Counted from the stretch's first letter, positions 50,742 to 59,707 are shown. The stretch: 64,000 bases of DNA from Hellea sp965224755 (GCA_965224755.1 OZ245061.1:2108001-2172000), one strand, 5' to 3'. The notes: a model not told the origin generated them from the letters alone. Translations and numbers: made by a program.

Positions 50742-50761
50742 AGGGTATTAAGGGGCAAGCT

Positions 50762-51091
50762 GTGGATATGCCAATGGAACAGATGGGAGAAAATGCTTCC
50801 AAAGCGTGCGGTCTTTTGAAGGCTATGGCCAATGAATCGCGGCTGATGATTTTATGCCAGCTTTCCGAGGGCGAAATGACGGTGGGCGAGTTATTGGAAA
50901 CTATACCGCTCTCCCAATCAGCTTTATCCCAACATCTGAGTATGCTGCGCCGCGAGAATATTGTCGCCACGCGGCGAGAATCGCAATTTCGGAAATATTC
51001 CCTCGCCAGCGAAGAAGCCCGCGCCATTATCGGAACGCTCTATGAGCTGTATTGCGCGCCGGAGACGGAAGACTGCAAAATGTCGGCCTAG
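50762..51091 (+). CDS. shdrR: ArsR-type regulator sHdrR
   Basis: A 109-residue winged-helix repressor: LKAMANESRLMILCQLSEGEMTVGELLETIPLSQSALSQHLSMLRRENIVATRRE is a complete ArsR DNA-binding domain. Cysteines 98 and 105 (YCAPETEDC) at the C-terminus, plus C16 and C32, could sense persulfide, as established for SoxR/sHdrR-type relatives. It starts with GTG, 20 bp after lbpA; ATG at 50768 is possible. Its likely targets are the ATTAG-N6-CTAAT sites described above. Confidence 0.85.
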   Translation: MDMPMEQMGENASKACGLLKAMANESRLMILCQLSEGEMTVGELLETIPLSQSALSQHLSMLRRENIVATRRESQFRKYSLASEEARAIIGTLYELYCAPETEDCKMSA

Positions 51092-51104
51092 CTCCGACGG
51101 TAGA

Positions 51105-51446
51105 TTACAAACAGTGAATAAGTGTATTTAAGCGCAGGGTGTGAAAGCTCGCCCATATGTCCATGATCCGGCTATCAAGAGCTTTGCGGTCAGCGGGGTT
51201 TATACCCTCATAATCGAAAATCGCGGCCATAAGGGCGTTAAGCGGCTCGGCTAATTCATGGGTGCGGAAATCACCTTTTGTCCAGCCAATATAAAGCCCC
51301 GCTTTTTGCATGGCTTTCAGATCATCATGTTCGTTGGCTAATGCGCGTAATTGTTTAACGCGGTCCAAGTCTTCTTTGGCCAGATGGATTTGCACATAGC
51401 CTGCATCTCCATCAATCACTGATTTCAGATAGTTTATGAGCTGCAT
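51105..51446 (-). CDS. Unknown small soluble protein
   Basis: From ATG 51446 the protein has 113 residues, all helical in appearance (MQLINYLKSVIDGDAGYV onward), with no signal peptide and no recognised domain. AGG lies eight bases before the ATG; the frame to 51482 adds 12 poorly conserved-looking codons. It converges on shdrR. Its function is unknown. Confidence 0.55.
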   Translation of the reverse strand: MQLINYLKSVIDGDAGYVQIHLAKEDLDRVKQLRALANEHDDLKAMQKAGLYIGWTKGDFRTHELAEPLNALMAAIFDYEGINPADRKALDSRIMDIWASFHTLRLNTLIHCL

Positions 51447-51557
51447 TATATGACCTGCTTTTTTCCTGATAAAACTATACATTAGAATATTAGAATATGC
51501 TACAGTAAGGCATCAATGAAGATATCAAAACCGATATACAAAAAAAATAAGGGGATT

Positions 51558-51986
51558 ATGATGATCAAAATCAACAAAATAATGCTAAGCACTGCGGCGC
51601 TGGCAATGACCGCCATGGGCGCGTCAGGCATAGCATTCGCCGATAAAGCGGACGATGCACTCGGCACATGGCTGCGGCCTAAACAGGGCTGGCACGTAAA
51701 ATTCGCGATGTGTGAAGACAATGCCGATAAGCTTTGCGGGACTGTGATCTCCGGAGAAGGCGTCGATAAATTGACGGGCGGCCCCGTGGTTGGCGTCAAA
51801 ATGCTCTTCGATATGGACAAATCCGCGGACGGATCTAAATGGGTCGGCGTAATGTATGATCCCAAAGGCGGCGGCACTTATAAAGGCAAGGTCAAAATAC
51901 GCAAAGACGGCCGGGTCAAGATGTCTGGTTGTTTGCTGGGCGGCCTGATGTGTAAATCTGAAAAATGGACGCGCGTAGAGCCGTAA
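51558..51986 (+). CDS. Secreted DUF2147-family protein
   Basis: I start at ATG 51558 because AAGGGG lies just upstream. The 142-residue protein has a signal peptide ending GIAFA. The mature domain ALGTWLRPKQGWHVKFAMC...LCGTVISGE...GTYKGKVKIRKDGRVKMSGCLLGGLMCKSEKWTRV is the DUF2147 beta-barrel with conserved cysteines. Its role is unknown. A terminator follows after 24 bp. Confidence 0.8.
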   Translation: MMIKINKIMLSTAALAMTAMGASGIAFADKADDALGTWLRPKQGWHVKFAMCEDNADKLCGTVISGEGVDKLTGGPVVGVKMLFDMDKSADGSKWVGVMYDPKGGGTYKGKVKIRKDGRVKMSGCLLGGLMCKSEKWTRVEP

Positions 51987-52010
51987 AAGCTTAAGCTTTG
52001 GGGGAAGAAG

Positions 52011-52035
52011 GGGATGGCTTAGCCATCCCTTTTTT
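52011..52035 (+). terminator. Rho-independent terminator after the DUF2147 gene
   Basis: GGGATGGCT, one-base loop, AGCCATCCC, then six T. In practice the loop opens to three or more bases. Confidence 0.9.
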
Positions 52036-52080
52036 GTGTCCAGAAATTCTGCATGGCCAAGCTAGGGTTAGGCATCATTA

Positions 52081-52341
52081 ACCGATGATTTCTGCGATGC
52101 TTGGTTTGTCGGCTACGCCCCCGACATCACCACAGGCGTCTGGGTCGGCGCCGATGATTTCACCCCTATGACCAAAGTGACAGGCGGCTCCATCCCCGCA
52201 AAAATCTGGCATGATTATATGGAAGCCGCGCTGAAGGATATGCCGCAAAGCGCCCTGCCCGTCTCCACCGAGCCAGCTTGACGCAAGCAAGAACAAGTAC
52301 TGGATGCGCTCTTGAACGATATTGAAGATGCTTTGCCTTAG
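52081..52341 (+). pseudogene. 3' remnant of a class A penicillin-binding protein gene
   Basis: The plus-strand frame reads TDDFCDAWFVGYAPDITTGV, then WVGADDFTPMTKVTGGSIPA and KIWHDYM, the end of a PBP1A/1C transpeptidase domain just after its KTG box. TGA at 52279 interrupts it, but the same frame continues as RKQEQVLDALLNDIEDALP to TAG at 52341, which looks like the original tail. No parent gene exists in the window. Together with the terminator, this fills the 420-bp gap between the DUF2147 and HEPN-like genes. Confidence 0.8.
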
Positions 52342-52406
52342 GGCTTTACTGCCGCAGTCGATAGCCCCTAGCGTTTGACCGAGAGCCATTGATAACTCCG
52401 AACCCC

Positions 52407-53237
52407 TCATCCGCCTGCAAGAAAGTCACTATCTCGAAACTTTGGTTTAAACCTGACTTCAAACTCTTCTCTTAAGTGATCAAGGAAATCATTCAAATCT
52501 TGCTGGAGTTTCGTTAAAGATAGGTTGAAATCTTTTCGCATTTCTTCAGCGGCCTCATGATAGAATCTCATAAGATCAATGTCATTGCCGTTTCTGTCCT
52601 GCCCTTGGATGCCAGACCCTCGCTTAGCGAATAGTGATGCCATACGGAAAGTGCCGTCATCAGAACTCATATGTTTTTCACAGCCATGATGGAACCGTAC
52701 ATTTCTTTCGTTCCGCAATATCTCTTGATTTCTTTCAATTCGATCTAGAAATTCCAGTGCTTTTTCTGGAAGCCCTAGCTTTATTAGGCGTGATTTTATG
52801 CATTTATTAGGTGGTTGATTTAATTCGAATACATCATTTGCTAGAATTAAAGCGCAATCGAAAACAGAGATATAGCGCATAAGGAAGACATCTTTAATCA
52901 CCATAAGCCAATCATACTCCGCAATGGGTAAATCAAAAAATTGATCGGTTTTCGGATTGAGCCAAAGCATATCACCAGAAAGGTTTATAGAGCGAACTCG
53001 CTCCACCAACATGGTCAAAGATTCGTTCACATCAATTACGTATTTGCAATCTGGAAATTTTGACAATTCTTCGTATGATTCAAAATACATTGACACGACC
53101 GATAAATCATAGATTCGGCCTATAAGCTCATGTCCGTCCAGTTCAATGCTTTCTTGTACTATATTTTTAGGCAATCCATCTTTAAACTTCAAAAGGCTCT
53201 CTCTTACAGGTATTCTGTTTCCGCTTTTGCATAACAA
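52407..53237 (-). CDS. AT-rich gene for a HEPN-like protein
   Basis: A 276-residue soluble helical protein. RNERNVRFHHG near residue 175 contains RNVRFH, fitting the R-x4-6-H motif of HEPN domains, with flanking helices (LEFLDRIERNQEILRNERN) in the arrangement of the Cthe_2314-type group. HEPN proteins are often RNases in toxin-antitoxin or defence contexts, but many are not, and no partner antitoxin is visible. Codon use is AT-rich compared with gyrA next door, suggesting acquisition. Confidence 0.55.
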   Translation of the reverse strand: MLCKSGNRIPVRESLLKFKDGLPKNIVQESIELDGHELIGRIYDLSVVSMYFESYEELSKFPDCKYVIDVNESLTMLVERVRSINLSGDMLWLNPKTDQFFDLPIAEYDWLMVIKDVFLMRYISVFDCALILANDVFELNQPPNKCIKSRLIKLGLPEKALEFLDRIERNQEILRNERNVRFHHGCEKHMSSDDGTFRMASLFAKRGSGIQGQDRNGNDIDLMRFYHEAAEEMRKDFNLSLTKLQQDLNDFLDHLREEFEVRFKPKFRDSDFLAGG

Positions 53238-53257
53238 GGTCTATAAACTAGGGTATA

Positions 53258-56026
53258 TCACTCCCCACCCTCATCATCTTCGCCTTCATCATCGCTATCC
53301 TCAATCCGGCCCACGCTCACGACGCGTTCGTCTTCTTTCGTCCTTAGTACCCACACACCCTTCGCGGAGCGTTGGCTTATCGAGATATTGCGCACGGGCG
53401 TTCTAATCAGCTGTCCGCCATCAGTCACCAGCATGATCTGGTCATTATCTTCTACGGTGAAACTGCGCACGAGCTTGGCTCTCTCTTGCTTTTTGCCGCG
53501 GTCGAGAATTTGCGCGACCATGCCTTTTCCGCCCCGGTTCTTACAAGCATAACGGAAGGAGGATGTGCGTTTGCCAAGCCCGTCATCGGCGATAGTGAGC
53601 ACAAATTGTTCATTGGCCGAGAGGAAGGCATAGCGCTCATCCGTCAGCACCGTATCCGTTTCTTCATCAGGAGCCTCGATAACAACATCATCGCCAAGAG
53701 CGCGGCGCTCTGCGCCTGAGCGTTTGAGAAAGGCCATACGCTCATCTTGTTCAACATCAATATGGCGGAGCACGGCCATAGAGATAACTTCGTCGCTGCC
53801 CTCTTCACCAAAATTGGCGAGGCGGATGCCGCGCACCCCGGTTGAGGCCCGCGAATTAAAGCGGCGCGCATCTGTGACTTTGAAACGGATCACCTTGCCC
53901 ATCGCCGTTGTCAGGAGAATATCATCCTCTTCGCTGACAACGCGGACATCGACAATGCCGTCGCCTTCGCCCGGTTTCATCGCGATCTTGCCGTTGCGGT
54001 TGACCTTGGTGAAATCAGCCAGCGAGTTACGGCGCACGCCGCCTGAGCGAGCCGCGAACATGATATCTAAATCTTTCCAGCTTTCCTCGTCTTCGGGGAG
54101 CGCCATGATCGAATTAATTGTTTCGCCTTGGTCAAGCGGCAGCAGGTTAACCAGCGCCTTGCCGCGCGTGGCCGGCCCGCCGAGCGGCAGCTTCCAGACT
54201 TTTAGCTTATAGGCCATGCCGCTTGAGGAGAAGAACAGCACAGGCGTATGGGTCGTCGCGACGAAAACGGTGGTGACGTAGTCCTCATCCTTCATCGACA
54301 TGCCCGCCCGGCCTTTGCCGCCGCGTCTCTGCGCCCGGTAAGTATCCAGCGCCGTGCGCTTCACATAGCCTGCCGCCGTTACCGTCACGACCATATCTTC
54401 GACCTGGATTAAGTCTTCATCTTCGAAATCCATGCCGCCTTCGACAAATTCGGAGCGGCGAGGCGTAGCGAATTTTTCTCTGACCTCAGTCAATTCTTCG
54501 CGGATGATGGTCTGCACACGCTCGCGCGAGCGCAGGATGTCGAGAAGGTCAGTAATGCTCGCAGCCAGTTTTTCGGCTTCGGCTGTGATTTCGTCCATGC
54601 CCAAAGCGGTAAGTTTGAGCAGGCGCAGATCGAGAATGGCTTTGGCCTGTTCTTCGGTCAGCTGGATGGTGCCGTCATCCATCAGCTTGGAGCGCGGATC
54701 AGCAATTAACTTGATCAAGGCTCCCATGGCGCGGGCATCCCATGTGCGGTTTAGCAGATTCTCACGCGCATCTTTGGGGTTGGCCGAGCTTCGGATGATT
54801 TTGATAATCTCGTCAATATTGGCCACGGCTGTCGCGAGGCCAACCAAAATATGCGCGCGGTCACGGGCTTTGGCGAGATCAAATTTCGTGCGCCGCGCAA
54901 TGACTTCTTCGCGGAAATCCAAAAACGCTTCGAGCATACGGCGCACATTCATCTGCTCCGGCTTGCCGCCGTTCAGCGCCAGCATATTGGAAGAAAAATT
55001 CTGCTGCATGGCCGAGAAACGGAAGAGCTGGTTCAGCACGACTTCCGGAACCGCGTCGCGCTTAAGCTCGATCACCACCCGCATACCCACACGATCGGAT
55101 TCGTCGCGCACAGCCGAAACGCCTTCAATACGTTTCTCGTTGACCATAGCCACAATCTTCTTGATCATATTGGCTTTATTGACCTGAAAAGGCAGCTCCG
55201 TCGCGATAATCGCGAAGCGGTCTTTGCGGATTTCTTCGATATTGGTCACGGCGCGCAAAGTGACAGAGCCCTTGCCCGTCAACACGCCTAATTTCGCCCC
55301 GCTACGTCCTAGGATTTGAGCCCCTGTTGGGAAATCAGGGCCGGGAATGATTTCGAGGAGTTCCTCATCTGTCAGAGCCCCATTGTCCATAAGCGCCAAA
55401 GTCGCATCAATGACTTCGCCGAGATTATGCGGCGGGATATTGGTCGCCATGCCGACGGCAATACCGCTCGCCCCATTGACGAGAATATTGGGAAAACGCG
55501 AGGGCAAAACCACAGGCTCTGTTTCCGACGCGTCATAGTTTTCTTGGAAATTGACAGTGTTCTTTTCGATATCCGCCAATAGGCTTGCCGCCGGCCTGTC
55601 CATGCGCACTTCGGTGTAACGCATCGCGGCAGGCGGGTCGCCGTCGACAGAGCCAAAATTGCCCTGACCGTCAAGCAGCGGCAGGCGCATCGAGAAATCC
55701 TGCGCCATACGGACAAGCGCGTCGTAAACTGCGCTATCGCCGTGAGGATGGTATTTACCGATAACATCGCCGACAACACGGGCGGATTTTTTATAGGCTT
55801 TTTCGCGCGTAAATCCGTTTTCATGCATCGAATAGAGAATACGGCGATGAACGGGTTTAAGGCCGTCGCGAACATCGGGAATGGCGCGCGAGACGATAAC
55901 GGACATAGCATAATCGAGATAGGAGCGCTTCATCTCCTCTTCGATTGTGATCGGCGATACGCCGTCAGGCAGGCCTTGCGGCGTGTCTTCTTCGTCGTCG
56001 CCGGGGGTGTCGTTATCGTCGCTCAT
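53258..56026 (-). CDS. gyrA: DNA gyrase subunit A
   Basis: A 922-residue protein. The N-terminal domain MKRSYLDYAMSVIVSRAIPDVRDGLKPVHRRILY leads to ALVRMAQDFSMRLPLLDGQGNFGSVDGDPPAAMRYTEVRM with the catalytic Tyr of the AAMRYTE block. Position 83 in E. coli numbering is Ser (HPHGDSAVYD), the usual quinolone-susceptible residue. Six C-terminal beta-pinwheel repeats and an acidic tail DDEGEDDEGGE follow. Confidence 0.97.
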   Translation of the reverse strand: MSDDNDTPGDDEEDTPQGLPDGVSPITIEEEMKRSYLDYAMSVIVSRAIPDVRDGLKPVHRRILYSMHENGFTREKAYKKSARVVGDVIGKYHPHGDSAVYDALVRMAQDFSMRLPLLDGQGNFGSVDGDPPAAMRYTEVRMDRPAASLLADIEKNTVNFQENYDASETEPVVLPSRFPNILVNGASGIAVGMATNIPPHNLGEVIDATLALMDNGALTDEELLEIIPGPDFPTGAQILGRSGAKLGVLTGKGSVTLRAVTNIEEIRKDRFAIIATELPFQVNKANMIKKIVAMVNEKRIEGVSAVRDESDRVGMRVVIELKRDAVPEVVLNQLFRFSAMQQNFSSNMLALNGGKPEQMNVRRMLEAFLDFREEVIARRTKFDLAKARDRAHILVGLATAVANIDEIIKIIRSSANPKDARENLLNRTWDARAMGALIKLIADPRSKLMDDGTIQLTEEQAKAILDLRLLKLTALGMDEITAEAEKLAASITDLLDILRSRERVQTIIREELTEVREKFATPRRSEFVEGGMDFEDEDLIQVEDMVVTVTAAGYVKRTALDTYRAQRRGGKGRAGMSMKDEDYVTTVFVATTHTPVLFFSSSGMAYKLKVWKLPLGGPATRGKALVNLLPLDQGETINSIMALPEDEESWKDLDIMFAARSGGVRRNSLADFTKVNRNGKIAMKPGEGDGIVDVRVVSEEDDILLTTAMGKVIRFKVTDARRFNSRASTGVRGIRLANFGEEGSDEVISMAVLRHIDVEQDERMAFLKRSGAERRALGDDVVIEAPDEETDTVLTDERYAFLSANEQFVLTIADDGLGKRTSSFRYACKNRGGKGMVAQILDRGKKQERAKLVRSFTVEDNDQIMLVTDGGQLIRTPVRNISISQRSAKGVWVLRTKEDERVVSVGRIEDSDDEGEDDEGGE

Positions 56027-56196
56027 AAGATAATTTTAGCGCCCATATTCCTATAAGAATTAAGCCGCTCGAATCGCGCGGCTTTTGCCATATTTTTGTA
56101 GCATTTGAGAGGCGTTGGAGCAAACAAAACAGCGCATTTTTTACCCTCTCGCAATAGCTTTAATAATGCGGTATGGTAGGCAAAATGGAGATTGAT

Positions 56197-56733
56197 ATGA
56201 CGAAAACTCTGTCCTTAGCTACAACTCTGGTAACCGTCCTTTTTATGACGGCGTGCCAAGCCGCAAATGACGCTCCGAAAAGCCACATTGCGACTCTACA
56301 AAATAATGCGGGCGACACGATCGGAACGGTTACGCTGACCCCGGCAAAAGGCGGAGGCGTGCGGGTTCAGGTCACCGCCTCAGGCATCCCCGAAGGCGCT
56401 CACGGTATGCATTTGCATGAAAAAGGCGATTGCTCTTCAGCGGACTTTAAAAGCGCCGGCGGCCATATCAATCCGATGAAAGCCAAGCACGGGCTTAAAA
56501 ACCCTGATGGCCCCGATAATGCCGATATGCCAAACGCCCTCGCCGATGCGAAAGGTCATGTCAGCGTCGATCTAGTCAATATGCGGGTATCTTTGCGCGG
56601 CGAAACCGATAGCCCTGCCCTGCTCGACGATAACGGCTCGGCGCTGATTATGCATATCAGCCCCGATGACCAAATCACCCAGCCCATTGGCGGAGCCGGC
56701 GCGCGCATCGCTTGCGCGGCAATTACGCGCTAA
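56197..56733 (+). CDS. sodC: Cu/Zn superoxide dismutase, lipoprotein form
   Basis: I start at ATG 56197, which has GGAG seven bases upstream; longer frames begin at 56173 or 56188. The signal ends in FMTAC, a lipobox, so the 178-residue protein should be anchored to the membrane facing the periplasm. GAHGMHLHEKGDC and AGGHINP supply copper ligands, and GGAGARIACA the second half of the disulfide. SodC removes superoxide in the envelope. It diverges from gyrA over about 170 bp containing an AAGCCGC/GCGGCTT hairpin near 56060. Confidence 0.87.
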   Translation: MTKTLSLATTLVTVLFMTACQAANDAPKSHIATLQNNAGDTIGTVTLTPAKGGGVRVQVTASGIPEGAHGMHLHEKGDCSSADFKSAGGHINPMKAKHGLKNPDGPDNADMPNALADAKGHVSVDLVNMRVSLRGETDSPALLDDNGSALIMHISPDDQITQPIGGAGARIACAAITR

Positions 56734-56742
56734 TTATCCTGC

Positions 56743-58140
56743 CTATTTATCGCTCGGCCAGATATTATTCCACCAATCGACCTTCGGCTTCGGCTTGGTT
56801 TCGGGGAAGAAATCACCTTTGCCTGAAGTTTTGATTTTACGGCGAATATAGCTGGTCTCCCAGCCGGTCATATTGGCCAGCGTCTTGATCTCGGTTTCTT
56901 TGCGGGCATTGACCTGTTTTTTATAGGCCTCGGCCTCAGGGCAATCCATCTCGCCGTCAAAAGCGTGGCGCAGAATGTAGCGGCCTTGGAAATTTTTCTT
57001 ATCGCCTGTCATCTTGAATTTCAGATCTTCGGGGAAACTGTCGGCATTATACCGTACATGCAGCCGCGTAACGTAAACATTCTTGGCGCGTTGCGGCATG
57101 ACACGGCGTTTTTGCATCGGCACGGGCCTGTCATCACTATTCCCGCCCAGCCAAAATACGCCGAGTTCCTTAAGCTCATCATCTGAGAGCGGGTCGGCGG
57201 CGCAGGGGTCGCACCAATTCATATCCCAAGCATATTCCATAAACACGCCATGCCCGCCTTCGCGCCGCGCCGATGTTGCGTACATATCTTTATAGAAATC
57301 GCCAAAGTCATCTTTAATGAAAATGGGAAGCTCTTTATCGGACGGAATTTTCTGCGTCCTATAATTAGTCGTCTCGACCTTGCCGTTTTTAGTTAGTGTA
57401 TAGACAAACAGGTCTTGATCGCCGTTAGAATTGAGTGTGCCAAGACGGATGGGCAGCATGAATTTCGGGCTCTCGTAAGCCACAGCAATCGGGCGCAGCA
57501 TCTCGCCGCCTTGTTTGGCTTTTTCCTCCAAATTGACCTTGGCGACGAAGAATTTCATATCCTGTTTGATATAGCTGCCGAGAATACGCCGTGCGCCTTT
57601 GGGAATTTGATAGCCATTGGATTCGAGCCAGATTTGCAAGCCGTCGCTCTCCGTAGCTGACAGAATAAGAATGTCATATTCCCCAACCGAGAAACTCTCT
57701 TCGATGGTGACGCCTAAGCTTGCCTCATCTTCCATGACAGCGCTGACCTGGGGCGCCATTCCAACACTATTTTTGCGCATCCTGCTCTCATACCTAGCCC
57801 TGTCGCATGGATTTTGATCGAAATATTCAACCAGACGCGGCGCGGTATAGGCATCGAGATGATCCAGCAATGCCGCATTGGAAATATGCACCTGTTCTTT
57901 GGTAATCACGGTCGGCACCGGGATGACCATAGCAAATTCTGTCGGGTCGCCTTGATAATCATTGGCCATGGTGATGACGGTACGGTCGCCATCCCGCACC
58001 AGCGCAACTTTCGAACTTTGATTGAAAAGATCGGTATCCGCCTTGGCGACATAAAAGCCGCAAAAAGCCGAAGCCGAGGAGGCTGCCGCCAAAGTGGTTA
58101 TCGCGAGCGCGCTACTCAGCAGGTATTTGGACAGTTTCAT
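56743..58140 (-). CDS. DUF2330 secreted protein
   Basis: From ATG 58140, preceded by GGAG, the protein has 465 residues. Its signal peptide ends SASA and is followed by FCGFYVAKADTDLFNQSSKVALVRDGDRT, the defining start of DUF2330. The rest is a large periplasmic domain with several cysteines (NWCDPCAADP, MDCPEAEAY). The family's function is unknown. It overlaps the upstream RnfD-like gene by 29 bp, and this pairing suggests a joint extracytoplasmic redox role, which is inference. Confidence 0.82.
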   Translation of the reverse strand: MKLSKYLLSSALAITTLAAASSASAFCGFYVAKADTDLFNQSSKVALVRDGDRTVITMANDYQGDPTEFAMVIPVPTVITKEQVHISNAALLDHLDAYTAPRLVEYFDQNPCDRARYESRMRKNSVGMAPQVSAVMEDEASLGVTIEESFSVGEYDILILSATESDGLQIWLESNGYQIPKGARRILGSYIKQDMKFFVAKVNLEEKAKQGGEMLRPIAVAYESPKFMLPIRLGTLNSNGDQDLFVYTLTKNGKVETTNYRTQKIPSDKELPIFIKDDFGDFYKDMYATSARREGGHGVFMEYAWDMNWCDPCAADPLSDDELKELGVFWLGGNSDDRPVPMQKRRVMPQRAKNVYVTRLHVRYNADSFPEDLKFKMTGDKKNFQGRYILRHAFDGEMDCPEAEAYKKQVNARKETEIKTLANMTGWETSYIRRKIKTSGKGDFFPETKPKPKVDWWNNIWPSDK

Positions 58141-58993
58141 GGGAGACTCCAGTTTGAGGGATTTGTAATGACGGCCATTGATAACGGCCTGCGGGAAAAA
58201 TTTTGTCCATAAGAGGTACAAGCGGCGCGGTCAGGATAAGCGCAAGGATAATGCCTGCGGCGTTATAAAATGCAAATTGTATGGTAAAGCCTATCGCCGC
58301 CACCAGCACCGCATAGAGCACCCGTCCGAGCCGGGCGTCAGGCGTAGTTTTAGGATCGGAGATCATAAAGAAGGCGAATATGAGCAAGGCCCCGCTCTGC
58401 ATTTGGTGAACCGGGATTGTCAGCGGATCGCCGAGCCAGAGCGCGCGGGCAAATATCAATGCGGCATAGCTGCCCAGCAATGTAAGACTGACATCCCAAC
58501 GCTTGGCCTTGCCGGTGACAATACCGCCCATGCCCAGCAGGAAGAGCGCAAAGATCGGCGCCGTGCCCCACTGCCCCGGCGAAATCCACGCGCCTGTAAA
58601 CAGCAGCGAAAGAACAACAAGACCAAAATTAGCCGGGTTGAAAATATGCTTACCGCGCCAGCGCAGAATATATTTGGAACTGATCGCGAGAATGCCAGCG
58701 GCGATGGAGAGCGTGATTGAACCTGTGCGCAAGAGAAGCGTCAAAGAGAGCGCCGAGATTAGCGGGCTGCGTGCATCAAACTTATGACCAATTATCTTAC
58801 TGGCGACCGCTTGCGTACCGAGCGCAGACCCGACACAGGCCACAACATGCCACCACGGCAGAGCAAAGGCGAAGTGAAACACGCCGAGCAGTATGAGAGA
58901 GGAGAGAACACCAATCTGGTAATTGCGCGGGTCGCGCAGCAGCGCCGCCCAAATCCCGCTTAATTTTCGCGTATCAAGAGAAATGCCCTGCAA
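58112..58993 (-). CDS. RnfD/NqrB-like membrane protein (stand-alone)
   Basis: A 293-residue protein with about ten helices. DPRNYQIGVLSSLILLGVFHFAF is the N-terminal region, and GKHIFNPANFGLVVLSLLF and FMISDPKTTPDARLGRVLYAVLVAAIGF are the paired signatures of RnfD/NqrB family proteins. The flavin-linking SGAT motif of true RnfD is replaced by SDPKTTP, so covalent FMN is uncertain. No other rnf genes are present. It is the first gene of a two-gene operon with DUF2330. Confidence 0.78.
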   Translation of the reverse strand: MQGISLDTRKLSGIWAALLRDPRNYQIGVLSSLILLGVFHFAFALPWWHVVACVGSALGTQAVASKIIGHKFDARSPLISALSLTLLLRTGSITLSIAAGILAISSKYILRWRGKHIFNPANFGLVVLSLLFTGAWISPGQWGTAPIFALFLLGMGGIVTGKAKRWDVSLTLLGSYAALIFARALWLGDPLTIPVHQMQSGALLIFAFFMISDPKTTPDARLGRVLYAVLVAAIGFTIQFAFYNAAGIILALILTAPLVPLMDKIFPAGRYQWPSLQIPQTGVSHETVQIPAE

Positions 58994-59127
58994 ATCCTCA
59001 CCCTTTTGTTATTATGTAACTATAACACAAATAAGTGAGGCGGAAAAATGGCAGATACAGTAATTTAGGTTATAAATTGGTAAGGTTGGGGGAAAGCGCC
59101 AAACAGCACTAATATTCTTCCCCCTGT

Positions 59128-59186
59128 TCCCGGCTTAAAGCCGGGAACACGATGTGGGAATGAGCATCGCGGCTATAGCCGCGATT
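59128..59186. repeat. Two palindromes downstream of ssb
   Basis: TGTTCCCGGCTTAAAGCCGG plus GAACA (59128-59152) and ATCGCGGCTATAGCCGCGAT (59167-59186) are perfect inverted repeats in the 201-bp gap before ssb's stop. The second may stop ssb transcription, but a T run is missing. The rest of the gap shows nothing clear. Confidence 0.6.
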
Positions 59187-59194
59187 CATTTTAC

Positions 59195-59707
59195 CTAGAA
59201 CGGGATTTCGTCGTCTAGGTCGAAGTTTTCTTTTGGGCCTTCTTGGGCTGAGGCTGAGCGTTGGCCGCCCTCGCCCCCGCCTTGGCCTTGATTGCCGTAT
59301 GCGACGCTGTCTTGGTTATACCCGCCGCCGCCGCGATTTCCGCCGCCTTGGCTACCCGCGCTATCAAGCATGGTTAGATTACCGCCAAAGCCTTGCAGCA
59401 CGACTTCGGTTGAATATTTATCATTGCCGTCTTTATCCGTCCATTTACGGGTTTGCAGCTTGCCTTCAATATAGAGCTTACTGCCCTTTTTAACATAGCG
59501 CTCAACAACCCCGACAAGGCCCTCTTGGAAAATCGCGATACGGTGCCATTCCGTCTTTTCGCGTTTCTCGCCGGATTGCTTGTCGCGCCAGCTCTCCGAC
59601 GTCGCGAGCGAGAAATTGGCGACCTTACCGCCATTATTAAAGGAGCGGATTTCAGGATCGCTCCCGACATTGCCGACTAATATTACTTTATTGACTGACC
59701 CGGCCAT
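59195..59707 (-). CDS. ssb: Single-stranded DNA-binding protein
   Basis: A 170-residue protein: MAGSVNKVILVGNVGSDPEIRSFNNGG starts the OB fold, and WHRIAIFQEGLVGVVERYVKKGSKLYIEGKL continues it. A glycine-rich linker and the acidic tip DLDDEIPF, the partner-binding tail, complete it. It diverges from uvrA with a LexA box between the two. Confidence 0.96.
   Translation of the reverse strand: MAGSVNKVILVGNVGSDPEIRSFNNGGKVANFSLATSESWRDKQSGEKREKTEWHRIAIFQEGLVGVVERYVKKGSKLYIEGKLQTRKWTDKDGNDKYSTEVVLQGFGGNLTMLDSAGSQGGGNRGGGGYNQDSVAYGNQGQGGGEGGQRSASAQEGPKENFDLDDEIPF

Noticed and set aside
51481..51500. ATTAG-AATATT-AGAAT as another sulfur operator
   Set aside because: Only one arm fits the palindrome; the second arm is a direct rather than an inverted repeat.
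52078..52410. Minus-strand frame of 110 codons over the PBP remnant
   Set aside because: The plus strand carries an unmistakable penicillin-binding-protein end, so the minus frame is incidental.
54432..55187. Plus-strand open frame of 251 codons opposite gyrA
   Set aside because: Serine- and arginine-rich shadow of gyrA.
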